Shown in pieces: positions 11,911-24,992 of a stretch of DNA of 64,000 bases. Origin of the DNA: Coriaria nepalensis (Eukaryota; Streptophyta; Magnoliopsida; Cucurbitales; Coriariaceae). The notes under the pieces were generated by a model. It did not search any database, was not told the DNA's origin, and worked only from the letters and a program-made list of their open reading frames with translations. The stretch lies in the NCBI GenBank assembly GCA_027186245.1, contig CP114485.1:5704001-5768000 (forward strand), given 5' to 3'. The position numbers and the translations under genes were made by a program. Each line of letters begins with the position of its first letter. Position 1 is the first letter of the stretch.

Positions 11911-12450
11911 CTGTCATGCCCAGTTTTGGGTCGTGACATCATGGCCGGCCATAGGGATGGATTTTGACCCATTAGTCACTTAATTGGATTAAGGAAACCT
12001 TTGACTGGACTAATAGTTAACTATGTCAAAATAGTAGATTAATTTTATGGTAACTTAAAACCTAATAGAGCTCTATATAAGCATTATTAGTGATGACCAA
12101 AACTCAAGTCTTCTCCTCTGGCCGAAATCCTAGTGAGGAAACACTAGATTTTTTGTCCATTTTCCCCAAACCTTTTAATTCATGTATTAAATCTTAACAT
12201 AGAAAATTAAATGTGTGAAATAGATAGTGTGGATGATGATTAGATGACGAACATGTAGCCGTCTATTCTTCCAACAACTTGGATTACAAGAGAATAAGAA
12301 GTTGTTCATCTACCTCGCTTTACTCATTAAAGATTGGTAACCCTTTCAAATTTTGAACTTTTATTTTTTTAGGATTTTCTGTATTTTCTGTAAAATCAAT
12401 ATAATATGAGATATATGTTCATTGTATGATTGTTCTTGGCTTGGTCTTAT
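11911..12450 (+). mobile_element. Probable solo or remnant LTR
   Basis: The segment begins with TGTCATGCCCAG TTTT GGGTCGTGACA, an imperfect palindrome starting with TG. This resembles the head of many plant Ty3/gypsy LTRs, where a TGTCACG/CGTGACA hairpin is common. A TATA-like word (CTATATAAGC) follows at about 12072, about 160 bp in, as expected for an LTR promoter. The 3' boundary is not resolved, and neither a matching second LTR nor a polyprotein was recognised nearby. Called on architecture alone. Confidence 0.35.
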
Positions 12451-12845
12451 ATTCTATTTGGATTAGATACGAAAATTTTTAATTTACCATTTCCGCTGCC
12501 TCTCGATATAAAAACCTTACAGTGTTATCCACCTTACAAGGAAGTCCTCTAACTATTGTCCATTGGTTTTTATCTATTCTACTTTGACGTATAATGGTCC
12601 TAGGCTTTTTTGAAATGACAGCATCCCTAGCATTATACATCTCATGAAGGTTCTTGATAACTATCAGCAATCTTCTGGTCAGTTATTTAATACTATGAAG
12701 AGTAACTTCTATACTCATGCTAGTTGTCCTTAACTCGTAATGCTATGATCCATAATTTGACTTCTTTTCAGAACGGTAGTTTCCTTTTACTTATCTGGAA
12801 ATTCATATATCTTATGGTCATATATGGATATCCTTTTATGATAGT

Positions 12846-13000
12846 TTGATTGGGAAATTTTCTAAAATGTTAGATGGTTGGAAGGCCAATTTGCTATCTA
12901 CTGGTGGTAAACTAATTTTATTCAAGCATGTAATTTCTTCTATGCCGTTACATATGTTAGATGCGGCTTGTATTCATAACAGTTTTGGACACACCTGCTG
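12846..13000 (+). pseudogene. LINE (L1-type) relic, reverse-transcriptase C-terminal part
   Basis: The conceptual translation GKFSKMLDGWKANLLSTGGKLILFKHVISSMPLHML matches the block just after the RT palm in plant non-LTR retrotransposons (consensus: GWK-LLS-GGK-LI--V-SS-P-HLL). The reading frame is lost shortly after 12960, where a receptor-kinase fragment begins. LINE sequence resumes near 13440, so this is the left half of one interrupted relic. Confidence 0.7.
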
Positions 13001-13003
13001 GTA

Positions 13004-13380
13004 CTATGTGAACTCTGGAGATTTGTAAGCAAACATGGCATTTGCAACGACATTGGGGATGATTAGAGAGTGAGAGCCATAATAATCACTGAGGATAGGC
13101 TCATATTCGTCATCCAGAAGTACATTGGTCGACTTGAGATTACCATTACAGGAGAGAGGAGAAGCTATTGGTCTCTGAATACATCCCAAAAGGCAGCTTG
13201 TTGTACTTATTGCAAGGTGATCGTGAGATTCGTCATGCAAAGCTCAGCTGGCCTACTCGGTTAAAGTTAGAACAAGGGATAACCGAGGGATGGAGTTCAT
13301 TCATACCGAGTTTGGTACAAGTGAACTACATGAAATTTGGAATATGCTGCAAGGTAATTCCTTATGATGTGATTTTATGA
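13004..13380. pseudogene. Receptor-like kinase fragment, two halves in opposite orientation
   Basis: Plus strand, about 13159-13350: KLLVSEYIPKGSLLYLLQGD, then LSWPTRLKLEQGI and, in a shifted frame, FIHTEFGTSEL. This is the hinge and helix-E region of a pollen-receptor-like (LRR-III) kinase domain. Minus strand, 13148-13006: GNLKSTNVLLDDEYEPILSD, then ANAMFAYKSPEFT, which is the catalytic-loop to activation-segment region and normally follows the first piece directly. In an intact gene both would be colinear on one strand. Here the downstream half lies upstream and inverted, so the fragment was broken and flipped. It has frameshifts and is only about 120 residues in total. It sits between the two halves of a LINE relic. 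Confidence 0.75.
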
Positions 13381-13439
13381 TATGTATTGAAGTAGATACA
13401 CCAAGTATCTTCCTTTAGCTTTATGACAGGATTGTTCTA

Positions 13440-13830
13440 ATAGCTCTAGGGCATGGAAAGATATGTTGTTGCTTAAGGAAACCCATTTTTCTAAATGGGT
13501 AATTGGGGATGTGACTAGTGTTGATTTATGGTATGAAGATTTGGGATATGAATTGTTAGCTGACATTTTCTCTGACGATTTTTCTATGAGCACTGTGAAG
13601 GATACGGTTTCTGCAAAGGCTTGGTTAGACTTGAGTTTTCAGACGAGGAGATTTCTTTTATTGAGAAAATTTCTCCTTCTTTGAATTCTGAGAATGATAT
13701 GTTGGTTTAGTTGCCTAGTAGAGAGGGAAAATTTTCCATCAAATCTGCATGGCAAGGTGTTGTTCATGACATTATGTGGTAATACTATAGTAAACTTTGG
13801 TCTTTAAAACTTCATTTGAAGATCCAAGTT
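13440..13830 (+). pseudogene. LINE relic, 3' part with zf-RVT-like region
   Basis: Translations in shifting frames read SSRAWKDMLLLKETHFSKWV then IGDVTSVDLWYEDLG (compare plant LINE: GDG-S-DFW-D-WLG), and further REGKFSIKSAWQG followed by KLWSLKLHLKIQVF (compare FSVKSAY and W-LKLPPKIK-F of the zf-RVT region). Stops and frameshifts break it. Together with 12846-13000 it is one L1-type element interrupted by the kinase fragment. Confidence 0.65.
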
Positions 13831-13959
13831 TTTTAACTAGAAATTATTTAGAGGTGCTTTAGCCCTGGATCACAACATTAGATTCGTTAACCATTATTAA
13901 TTCTTTACATGCTATTATTTTTTAAAGGGAGAATTCTCTTCCTTCCTCTATTAAGATGT

Positions 13960-16900
13960 GCTTACAGAATGATAGGAACATAATCCCTCGTATTAGGTTG
14001 TAATGCTTCTCTTCTTTATCCTATTAGTCTTAATTTATTTTATTCATAGTTTAGTTATTAAATTTTAATTATATGAATCATTATATCTCATACAACTTAG
14101 ATAATGACATTAACTGTCATTATTTATAGGACTTACCCTCTTTAACTAAAAAAATGATAGATTTCGTTTTGATCACACATAATCTTCATACATGATACAG
14201 TATACTCAATGGTTCATCCTTAGTAATCCTTTGTTATTATCATTTTGAGTGATCTCAAGACATGAAATCTCACATAAAAGATTCTATGATGATTTATGGT
14301 CGGGAATGACATGTACTATGTCACTAAATAAATGTAATTTACAATTAGTATTATTATCATCCAAATTATTATGTTACGTGAATTTACTTTGCTAAATATT
14401 TACATAATTATTTTAATATTTTTTTATAACAATTGTTATGAGAATAATTACTGTAGGTTGTAAAAAGATAAATTATATAATATAATCTTTTCAAATTATC
14501 AATATTTTATTTTGATAATTATATAATTACGAAGAATTTAAATTTTAGATGTTAAGCTACTTAAATCTTATCTAGTTGATTCTTATCACGGTTCAAGTAT
14601 ATAATCTAAGATCTTGAATATTTTCATGTTATGTAATAAATTAATATAACTTATAATATTATTTTCAATAAAATAATAAATATGAGAAATAAATGTCTAT
14701 TTTAATTAATTAAGAAAATAACATTACTAATATTCATAACCAAAAGATTATTTCACACAAAATATATACTTATCTAATCTAACCTTATTAGTTTAACAGA
14801 CATGCATTTTCATATAAGACATCCTAAGTATTTAAGACGAAATTTTTCATATTAGAAACCGGTAGCATTTTCAATTAAAATATTCATATCATATCAATTG
14901 CCACCATCATCTCACCGCCCCCTATCACTACACCCATCATCGCTAGCGAATCCTAAACCACCACTTCCGGCCTTAAAAAAAGTCTTAAAAATCTAAAAAT
15001 TAAAAAGAAGAAAAAAAAAACAACCAGCTTGTATGGTGTTGCACCCATATCAACTCCTAAAGAACTTAGATTGCTTGAGAACTTATCACTCAATCAAGTT
15101 GTTTTTCTTCTTCTAGGTTTTTTTCCCCTTTTTTAATTGGTGCAATGGTGGTGGTTTAAGGGTGGATGGCGATGGCAATAGGCACGAGTGGAAATCTTTG
15201 ATAGATCCAATCGGATTATGATCCCTTACTTTCATTTTGGCCGATAATCTAGCTTAAAAGTTGAATTTGAACGAAAGTTTTTTATCCAACCAAATATTTA
15301 AGGAAAACAAAAAAAATCATAATCCCTCCTCCTCCCATGACAAAGAAGCTTCTTTCTATTTTATAGGAAGCGGCAGTATTATATGAGTTGCAGCGATCCT
15401 CTACACGAAAGAATAAATAGTTGGATTCGGACGACTAATCTACCCGACCCCATTGACACTAGTCAAATGGGGATCAAATTGGATCAGATTGTCGATATTG
15501 GAGAAAAAGTCAGATCGTTTGGATATAATATTGGATTCAATTGTATATGACTGTTGCTCTTACTTAAGTAATGAATGAGACGATGAGTTAAGTGAAAATG
15601 AAAATAACTAAGATTAATTATGAATTAAAAATTATGTAAATCTAAAGATTCACAAATTATTAATTCGGAGTATTAATACAAACAAGTAAACATGTAAATT
15701 TGACTTAGAAAAAAATAGCAAATTATAGTTAATTATAGGTTGAATGGAGCCGAGTCACTTTCAAGCCTATATTTTGATTTTGAATTTGAATTTGAATGAG
15801 AATCAAACTCTAAACCATATCCGACAACATGAAAAAAATAATCTGGCTAAAAACAACGTGAATCCTCGCACTTTTGAAATCTTCATATCTTAAGACTAAA
15901 CATAAAATTATAAAGTGACGTTTTATTCATTAAAAAACAAAAAACAAAAATGTCAACTTTCCCTTTCGGGGTCTGATTTTACTACGATTCGAAATGACAT
16001 CAATTATTACAACTTTACAACCTTTGTCACATTTTTGACTTGCATGTATCGTTGAAGTTTATTAGTTCATTTTCTTTCTCAAATCAATTCTTAAATATAT
16101 TTTGGTTAAAAATAAAAAAAATAAAAAAAAAATTAATCACTATCTAAACAACTTTTGAAGTTAAAATCTTTTAAGCATAAATTTAATATTTCGAACCGTT
16201 CGAGTCATATGTTACATCTTTGATTATTAAAATTCATGTACCTCAAATTTTTATTTACATTAATTCAAGAGTAAATTGAAATTACCTCTTAATCAATTTA
16301 TTAAATTTAATCATATAAAATAATTAGTTTAAGAAAATTCGGGTATGAAAATGAAATAAAATTAGGGATGAGTAAAAGTTCTGGATTGGTATTAGTCCCG
16401 ATCTTGACTTTCTCGGATCTAGAATATGTTCATGGATAAAAAAAAATTTATTTTTCCTAAAGTTAAACTCATGAAAATAAGAATAAAAATATAAGTGAAG
16501 AATAAGAGAAAAATAAAAATACAAAAACAAAGAAGAAAAAAGAAAAAAAAAGCATATATATATATATATAATATTTTTTTTAAATATTAATCGAGACTTA
16601 AGATTAGAATTAATTTAAAAATTAACCCATCATCAATTATTTTAATTTATATATAAAATTGAGATAATTACTTAATCCGATCAAGACTTTTGTCAATATG
16701 TATCTTATTACTTGATATATTTAAACTCATAAATATTACATAATTATAAATATTATGTAATCATAAATATTTAAACTCATCGTCCATTATGTGCAATTTA
16801 ATTGTACATAATATTAAAAAATATATTTTTCCTTACATCAAATAATACACAGTTAATTATTATCGTTATTATTTAGTTTGTGTGGAAAATAATATTATTG
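13960..16900. other. AT-rich intergenic region, no recognisable gene
   Basis: Nearly 3 kb of low-complexity AT-rich DNA. It contains small inverted repeats (for example around 16735-16770, where TAATTATAAATATTATGTAA and TAATCATAAATATT recur), a (TA)n run at 16555-16570 and homopurine stretches. The stretch 15160-15550 has more balanced composition and could be a transposon remnant, but no domain is visible. Confidence 0.5.
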
Positions 16901-16954
16901 TAAGTCAAATGTACGTTTGCTCACTCAATCAAATCATTCCTATCAGCAAAAATT

Positions 16955-17205
16955 TACACTCCGTTGGCTGCTGCCTGATTCAGATTATTTAGGTCCTCTT
17001 TCTCTCTCGATCTTTTCCGATCTCTCTCTCTGTAATAAAATTAGGGTTCCCAGATATATGCCACGTCTCTCTCGCGCTCATCTGCTGCAATTTGTTTCTT
17101 AAACCTGATCTCGTCGCTCTAGTTTTTGTCTGTTTAGGGTTTGCAGATCTGATCAGTTCTTGTCTTCTTTTTCCATACTTCGTTCAATTTGTCGATTTCT
17201 TCAAC
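16955..17205 (+). promoter_or_regulatory. 5' leader of the SAPS-domain gene
   Basis: The CT-rich stretch with repeated TCTCTCTC (16997-17030), then a TTAGGGTT-like word (17040) and pyrimidine-rich sequence up to the ATG at 17206, looks like a plant transcription start and 5' UTR. No upstream ATG-led frame with family similarity was found. Confidence 0.45.
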
Positions 17206-20200
17206 ATGTTTTGGAGGCTCACTGCTCTTTCTGCATCGTCTCCTGTAAGTTGCGCTTTCGATATTTATTGCATTCATTTTTTATCTAGGTCTCCTTTCAA
17301 TTGTAGCTGGATTTTGCATTTCTATCGTTACGGAAATTCGTCATTTGTGGCTTTATGAGCTAAGTTACTTATTTTTAGTTTCATCATTACTCGTTATCCA
17401 TATTATGTTGTGTGAACACTATAATTGCGTTGCTGTTTTGTGATTGCTAATAATATTCTCTCGAATCATTTGGAATGATATACCTGAGCTACTTTCATTT
17501 AGTGCTCATTAATGTTTCATAAATCGGAATGGACTGAATATGGAAATATAGGAATGAATTTATGTTTAATTAATGATTGTGTTAATTACTGTTGCTGGTC
17601 TTGATGTTATTCCTCCTCTTCCGAGATTTAAATTGCGCCAATTTCGGGTTTTCGGAGCAACTCGGGGCCGAGTGCGGCTTCATTCATTGCAGTGTGGGAA
17701 AGATCAAATAATTTTTACCTTCCATTAAGATGAGCTGCCTATGATGTTGGTTTCTGAGAGATTTGGAAAAGGAAATGGGGAACACTAAATTGATCTAATC
17801 CTCTCATCGCCACTCTCTGATTTCAGATGCAATATTTTTTTATATTTTTGTACTTTGGTTTTGTGGGTTCATGTGGATGGTCACAGTAATATAGTTCTGG
17901 GAATGGATGGATTGGGTGTATCGTTACCTTCACGATTGTGATAGTCTTTATTTTGTTGAGATTATATTGACTTTTCTCATCCTCTTAATCTCTGTGTAAC
18001 AATTTGCTTTTTATTTCCTATCTCCTTCTTATATATAGGTGGAATCTCTGCTTGACAAGGAGAATTTCACTTTGGAAGAGCTTCTTGATGAAGAAGAAAT
18101 AATCCAAGAATGCAAATCCCTGAATAGCCGTCTCATCAATTTGTAGTGTCTCTTGACCTTTCTACAAATTTCTTGTTACTTTATATTTACGTGATAAATG
18201 CAAGCAAGCAAGGTAGCTGCTTCAATAGTTCGTTACTTTATATCTATGTGATATCATATTTCTCCTCTTTCTTGATTACCTGTTTATGAACTTGGTATCA
18301 GCTGAAAGTTACTTCATTGATATGAGCTGGAATCCTGGATCAAATAATACAGAACTTGATTATTGAAGATAACTGTTTAAATTTGCCATTTCAGTCTACG
18401 GGATAGAGCCCAGGTGGAGCAGTTGGTGCGCTACATTATTGAAGAACCTCCTGTGGATGTTGAAAGCAAGCGGGCCTTCAAGTACCCTATTCTTAAACAA
18501 TGCTATATGTTCCTGCCTTTAAGCTACTTAGGGTATTTGTTTTGATTCTGATTGTTTTAGTTTGATTTTGTGAACTAGGTTCCCATTCATTGCATGTGAG
18601 ATTTTTACATGTGAAATAGATGTTATTTTGAAGACTCTAGTTGAGGAGGTGGAGGTAATAATTATGTCGTCATATTTGATACATGCTTCGGTAGTCAGTT
18701 TTATTTATTAAAGATAATAAAGGCCGCCGATGCTTTTTGCTTGTGATTCCAGCTAATGGATTTACTTTTCTCCTTCCTGGAACCAAATCGTCCTCATAGC
18801 GCCCTTTTGGCTGGTTATTTTGGCAAGGTATCCTGAAATGACTCAATAGAGATGACTTCTCCTGTTTCCACATTTCTACGATGGTTACAAGCATTTGATG
18901 ATGCTAATCTACTATAATTTTAGGTGGTTATATGCCTCATGATGCGGAAGACTATTCATCTTATGAATTACGTCCAGGTAAGTTAGTTTCCACATCTCTT
19001 CATGCTCTAATATATTGAGTATGACTTTATTTTTCATGTGCGTGCCTTCTAAGAACAGAACTTTGTGGGCTCCACTCACACCCAGCACCATCTAGCTGTA
19101 ACCTAGTATGTTGCTTAGCTTTGTCAACAGTACTTGGACATCTTGCTCATGTAGTCAAATTTGTTCCACAAACTGTCTCAGTTTTGGTACCTAATGTGGT
19201 GGTTACATTTGGGCAAACCATTCTAGTATATATATACATATTTTCTTGTCATTTTAATATGACTGGTACATGTCTCTCTTACTTCTTCAAATGCATTATT
19301 GCAAGGATATATAATCACACAATGAAGCCAATTAGCTATTAAAGTCAGAAATGAGCATGGCAGAACACCATATATTCTGTAGAAGAAGAATGTATGATGA
19401 TTTATTTTCCTTTATTTCTTGTATATTTTTCCTTGATTTACATTATACAAGTGATTTTTTCAGGCCCATCGAGATGTTTTCCGCCAATTAGTTGATTTGA
19501 TCGGGATCACATCCATCATGGAGGTATATGAACATTATATTTCAGATGATAATGAAATAGTGTATTGTTTTGAGTTTCTTTTAAGTGATGTGAACTTTTT
19601 TGGTTGCATTTTTGCAGGTTTTAGTTCGTCTTGTAGGTTCTGATGACCATGTGTATCCCAATGTCAAAGATGTAATACAATGGTTGTCAGATAGCAATCT
19701 GCTAGAAATGATTGTTGATAAACTGAATCCATCAGTAAGTGCATGTTTTAAGAAGATGTGTGATGTGTTATTTCTGTTGTCTCATCTCTAAGGCGGGTTT
19801 ACTTGATGAATTTTCTGACAAATATTTGGAACAGTGTCCTCCAGAAGTTCATGCAAATGCTGCTGAAACACTCTGTGCTATAACTTGCAGTGCCCCTTCA
19901 GCTCTTGCTTCAAAGCTATCCAGCCCAAGGTTGATACTAAGACTACTACCTAGTTTTTCAATAACATATTTATGTTTATGTACATCTGTTTATAACACAT
20001 GATAATATACTCTTTAATTGGCTTTGACCAATTTTCCTTGCAAAATATTATGCAGTTTCGTGGCAAGGATATTTGATCATGCATTGGAAGATTTACATTC
20101 AAAATCTGCCCTTGTGCACTCGCTCTCTGTCTGTATCTCATTGTTGGATCCAAAAAGATCAACTACATATTCTCATTTGTTTCATTCTTTCCGAAATCAT

Positions 20201-23200
20201 CACATGTATGAATGTCCAATCTCGGTTAATACTGAGACTATCGCCGCTATGTTCCCGAAACTTGGTTAGTCTATTCTATTGCAATTGTTTCTTGATTTTA
20301 TCAACAACAACCTCGTGTACCTCCACTTGATCAATATCTACTAAAATTTTGTTTAATGAATTGCATGTGGATCTAAACAGTAGTTTATATATATATATAT
20401 ATAATTGAGAAGTAAAATTTCCATTTTAATATTGAACATCTATTTGAGCAGGTTATTTGTTAATGCTCTTGAATATGCCTTCTGATATGAAGTCATTGCC
20501 GACAACATATGGAGAATTAAGGCCGCCTCTCGGAAAGCATAGGTTAAAGGTTGGTTTAGAATCTCATGCCATGAAATTGAATAGTTACATAGTCCAGAGA
20601 TTAACAAGATGGTTTGCCTTTTCTCTGTTAACTCCTAATGTTTTCTAATGCACAATTTAGAATTATGAGGAAAAAATAAAATAAAATATGATATTCTTGA
20701 ATGTCTCAAACTCTTTTGTTAAATATTCTGTTATCCAATGTAGATTGTGGAGTTCATTGCAGTGGTACTGAAAACAGGCAAGGAAGCTGCAGAGATGGCA
20801 TTGATTAGCTCAAGCACTATAGGACGGATCATCAATCTTTTCTTCGAGTAAGTTAAACTTCGAAGCAGTTTCAAAAGTATAAATATAGTTGTGGAAATAT
20901 GTCTAGAGGATAGAAACATTGGGTTGGTATCTGCTTAAGAATCTTGATTGTTAGAAACTTAACACGGGTTATCAACTAATGCAGGTACCCATATAATAAT
21001 GCGTTGCATCACCATGTGGAAAGTATAATTTTGTCTTGTTTGGAAAGCAAGAATGATGCTATTGTTGATCATCTTCTTCAAGACTGTGATTTGATTGGAA
21101 AATTTCTCCGAACGGATAAGAATCCCATCACTCTGGGTGAATCTAACCAGGTAGAGTTATTGAGGGTAGTTGCTAATCATTTTACGTATGCAGGAGGAGA
21201 AATGTATAGTGGGAAGACACGAATTGTGTATAAATATTTTCGAGAAATAACTAGTTATTATCTACTTGTTAGATGTTATGGAGTCCTAGATAATTTAAGG
21301 ATTTCCTTGATCCTGTAGCCAACAGTACATGCCAGTGGACGACGGGCGGCACGGGCGGGTAATCTAGGACATATTACGAGAATTTCTAATATGCTCATTC
21401 AGTTGGGAAAAAGCCAAAGCCGAATTCAGGCATTTCTTCAGGTGGGTGTTGCTGGCCATAATAGATTGCTAGGTTTCTCTTCTGTAAATTCAGGCATGTC
21501 TTGTATATGTTCAGCAAGATGATTTGATAAATCACAATCAAAGGGATACAATTTTTGTCACCATTATCTTCACAAAGTCTGACTCGATTTACTCTCTCTA
21601 GGACAATACTGAGTGGAATGAGTGGCAAGCTACAGTTCTACAGGATCGTAATGCTGTTGAAAATGTCTGTCGATGGGCATGCGGGTATGCCTTGCCATGC
21701 TGTACACCTCTGGAATGTAATTAAGGGTCATTCTAATGAGTTCTACATCTATCGTTAGTCTTATGCCAGTGGATGTATGCATGAAAGAATTATCTGTAGA
21801 TATATTTGCAGGCTATAGTAAATCTTCATAATTCTGCTGAACTATGTGTTGATTATAGTTACATCTCTATATATAACAAAATGCTGCTTTAAACCCCCCC
21901 TCTCCCCCCCAGTTCTCTCTCCCTCTAAGTTGGTAGGGTAAAAACAAAGACATCAATATTTGTACTTGCACATTATATTTCCTGTAAACATATCTTTTGT
22001 TTTTTGTAATGTACAGCCGTCCGACAGCATTGCTAGACAGAACAAGAGATAGTGATGAGGATGATCTTAACAACAGAGATTATGATGTGACAACACTAGC
22101 AAATAATCTGAACCAGGCTTTTGGATTCAATATGTATGGGAATGAGGATGCTCAGGAGGTGTGTAATTTACGGGCAAGTTTTTTGACTTCATTTATATCC
22201 TTTTCTTTTTTAGGGTGGATGGGGATTTGAGGAGGTGAACAAATAGGGTGTGCAGAAAATCTAAGGTCAGTAATATACTTATGTGCTGTCTTTGTTGCAG
22301 GACCATGGAGCTCCTGATCGAGATGAGGAGGTAAATTATTTGAACACACTTGGAAGCAAGCTGTAAAGTGGTTACTTGTTTAGAATAACTGAGTAACATA
22401 TTAGAGGGACGAGAAAAAAAGGCTCACCTAGTTTCATACCTCTTCTAAGGGAAAGCCATGATTGTCCTTTTTAATCCAAAAATTTGTTGCATAAGTAACA
22501 TATTAGAGGGACGAGAAAAAAAGGCTCACCTAGTTTCATACCTCTTCTAAGGGAAAGTCATGATTGTCCTTTTTAATCCAAAAATTTGTTGCATATTCTG
22601 CTTCATTATATATGCAGGATGTCTACTTTGACGATGAATCTGCTGAAGTAGTCATTTCGTCCCTCAGGCTTGGGGATGAACAAGGGAGGTATGTTTTTAG
22701 ATAGTACTTTTCATGATATACAGTATGTGTATATTGTTGTATGACCATGTAGTGACTCTGCTTGGATTTCTATTTGGGCAGCAGTCTATTTACAAATTCC
22801 AACTGGTTCGCTTTCCAAGATGACAGAAATAGCAGACAACCTGTGGGGCCCTCCCCATCTGAGATGATGGACAGCGTGAACTTGAGTGGGACCCCAAATA
22901 GTGGTAGCAGCAGTAGTGACGATGAAATGGTGTTGGGTGAGGGTGAAGACATAACTCCTAGTAAAGATTCCAGGACCCACACGTCCAGTTCTACTACAAA
23001 CCTTCCCAATGGATTTGAAATCTCAAACCCATCACCCAATGAGCCAAGTGGGTCCACCCAAGATCTGGGTTTCTTCCGGTTTGAGACACCGGACAATGAG
23101 GATTTATTTTCCGATAGGCCCTTGCCTGACTGGGTTGGGTGGATGGAAGCATCAGATTTGCAGATTGGTGGGTCCAGTATGAATCCTTTTGAAGATCCAG

Positions 23201-23571
23201 TCAAGGAATCAGGTCAAGCTGAAATTGAAGCATCTAATATGGATTCACTTCCAAATGGATCTTCTCCTTCAACTGCAACCGATTCCAGTGATGGAACCAC
23301 TACAGGCAGTGATTTGAGTCAGAAAACTTCAACTGGGCCTTCCTTATTTGAAGAGGATGTTGAATTTGTAGGCGTGGAACTAGAAGGGACAGAGAAGGCC
23401 ATGGAGCAGGCCCTCAAGGAAGGGATAGTCGGAGAAGCTGGGCCTTTGAAGAGGAACATTGTTCCCAAGGGACCTGAAAACGAGAATGCTGATGGGACCG
23501 GAACTGTAATTAAGGAGTTTAATGATGCGAATTACTGGAGAGTCGATCAAGAAGTTGCTGTTCTGGAGTGA
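17206..23571 (+). CDS. SAPS-domain protein, PP6 (SIT4-type) phosphatase regulatory subunit
   Basis: Predicted 840-aa homologue of SIT4-associated proteins, which act as regulatory subunits of PP6-type serine/threonine phosphatases. Exons: 17206-17244, 18039-18142, 18395-18481, 18579-18654, 18753-18827, 18924-18977, 19464-19523, 19618-19734, 19835-19929, 20056-20264, 20452-20549, 20744-20847, 20985-21150, 21319-21441, 21602-21684, 22017-22158, 22301-22330, 22618-22688, 22782-23571. All introns are GT-AG and total length is in frame. The N-terminus is MFWRLTALSASSPVESLLDK, and conserved blocks include FTLEELLDEEEIIQECK, FKFPFIACEIFTCEIDVI, FLEPNRPHSALLAGYFGKV, FRQLVDLIGITSIMEVLVRL and CPPEVHANAAETLCAIT. 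The helical SAPS region covers roughly residues 1-490. The last exon is a long, acidic, Ser/Pro/Gly-rich tail without recognised domain, probably disordered. The start matches the plant orthologue start exactly. Confidence 0.94.
22393..22593 (+). repeat. 102-bp tandem duplication in intron 17 of the SAPS gene
   Basis: A unit beginning GTAACATATTAGAGGGACGA at 22393 is repeated at 22495. The two copies differ by a single substitution by eye (GCCATG versus GTCATG). Near identity in non-coding DNA indicates a recent event, or an assembly artefact. Splice sites of the flanking exons are untouched. Confidence 0.9.
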
Positions 23572-24990
23572 GAATTGTGGGTTTTGATCCGATCTTGATA
23601 AGAAATTTGGGTCTCGACAAATCCATGTATCCTTCCCCATTTTTGGTTGGAATTTTAATTTTTATGCAGCAGACTGACTTATGTACAGTATAATTTTGTA
23701 TTTTTGTCGTCTTAATTTGGGATGGTAGATTGTGTTGTGGGGTAATCTTTGTTTATTTTTAGCCACTCGTATTGTCGATTATTGTCAAGGTTTTGATCCT
23801 TTCCCTGTGACTCCGATTCGTATCGCTTGCCCAGAACATTTATATTGCTAGTCTTCTGTGATAAATTATTCTTGAAACCACAAGGACGGTTTTGACCTGT
23901 GATGATTTTTTCATCATTATTATTGTCAGTTACTATTTTCTAATTCAGTGGGAAGTAAATTGAAATAGAAAGTGGGTTTCTTCTCTTACAAGTGGATGCG
24001 ATACGTACAAGGATCAAAAATCACATCTAAGTAATTTGTGGAAGCAAAATCATTATGTTATCAGTATAATAATGCAGTACACGGGTGATTATGTTTTTTA
24101 TGATGATGGTAATTTTGACCTAATAATCCCATTTCAATTGGCGAATGGAGTAAATTCCTCATGTTTCAACAACTTTCATCATTGCAAAAGCAAAAGTTCA
24201 TTGGATGTCTGTGGGTGGTTTGGTTTGATTTGGTTTGGTTTGGTTTGGTTTGGTTTGGTTTGGTTTGTACACAGATTCTTAGATTCTTCTTTAGCTTCAT
24301 TCATTTTGCTTTCTTCGTAGATCACCATCTATGTAATTTTTGTTTGGACTATGTTCTGGGCAATTTTAGTTAATACAATTTTAGATAAAATCTTATTTTT
24401 ATTTCTCAGCTCAGGTAAAGAAAAAAATAAAAATAAAAAATTGGTCAGTCAAATTTATTTGTTTGACTTTATGAGATTACAACACTTTCAAATAAATAAA
24501 TTTAAAAAAATTAAAAAAAAACCTTCCTCAAATCAAAATCATAGGATGCTTGTGAGTCATGTGATTCTTCGCCAATTACATAATTTTAGGCCATATTAAA
24601 TTATAATTTCATAATAATTATTAGATTTAAAAAGTAATTAGAATAAAATTTTGTAATTGATCTTTTACTGTTTTAAAGTATGATGAATTAGTTAAATATT
24701 ATTTTAACTATGAAAAAAATAATTATTAGTTAAATAGTATCTTTATTAATATACTAAAGTAATGATTTTTATGTAATATTTGTTAAGCTTTTTTTAATTA
24801 TAAAAAATAATTACTTAATTTTTTTTTAAAAAAAAGTTGAAATATGACACTAATAAATAATACTGTCAATTTCTTTTTTCTTTTTTTGATTTTAACTTTT
24901 TAAACAAAATTTGTGTCTTAATTTATCGAGAGTCAAAATATCACGAGAAACTAAAATCTCGTCAAGATACTTTAACCTTAACCAGGGTTT
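23572..24990. other. 3' region of the SAPS gene and AT-rich intergenic DNA
   Basis: Contains the presumed 3' UTR (to about 23750) and then AT-rich sequence with no gene. A (GGTTT)n minisatellite lies at 24217-24267. The DNA from 24600 to 24960 is almost entirely A and T. Confidence 0.6.
24217..24267 (+). repeat. (GGTTT)n pentanucleotide minisatellite
   Basis: About ten head-to-tail GGTTT units, with one GATTT variant near the left end. It resembles neither the plant telomere repeat (TTTAGGG) nor a coding repeat. Confidence 0.9.
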
Positions 24991-24992
24991 AA

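Noticed and set aside
22770..23204. 144-codon open frame on the minus strand opposite the last exon of the SAPS gene
   Set aside because: It is antisense to a clearly coding, Ser/Pro-rich exon whose codon pattern keeps the opposite strand open. No family features.
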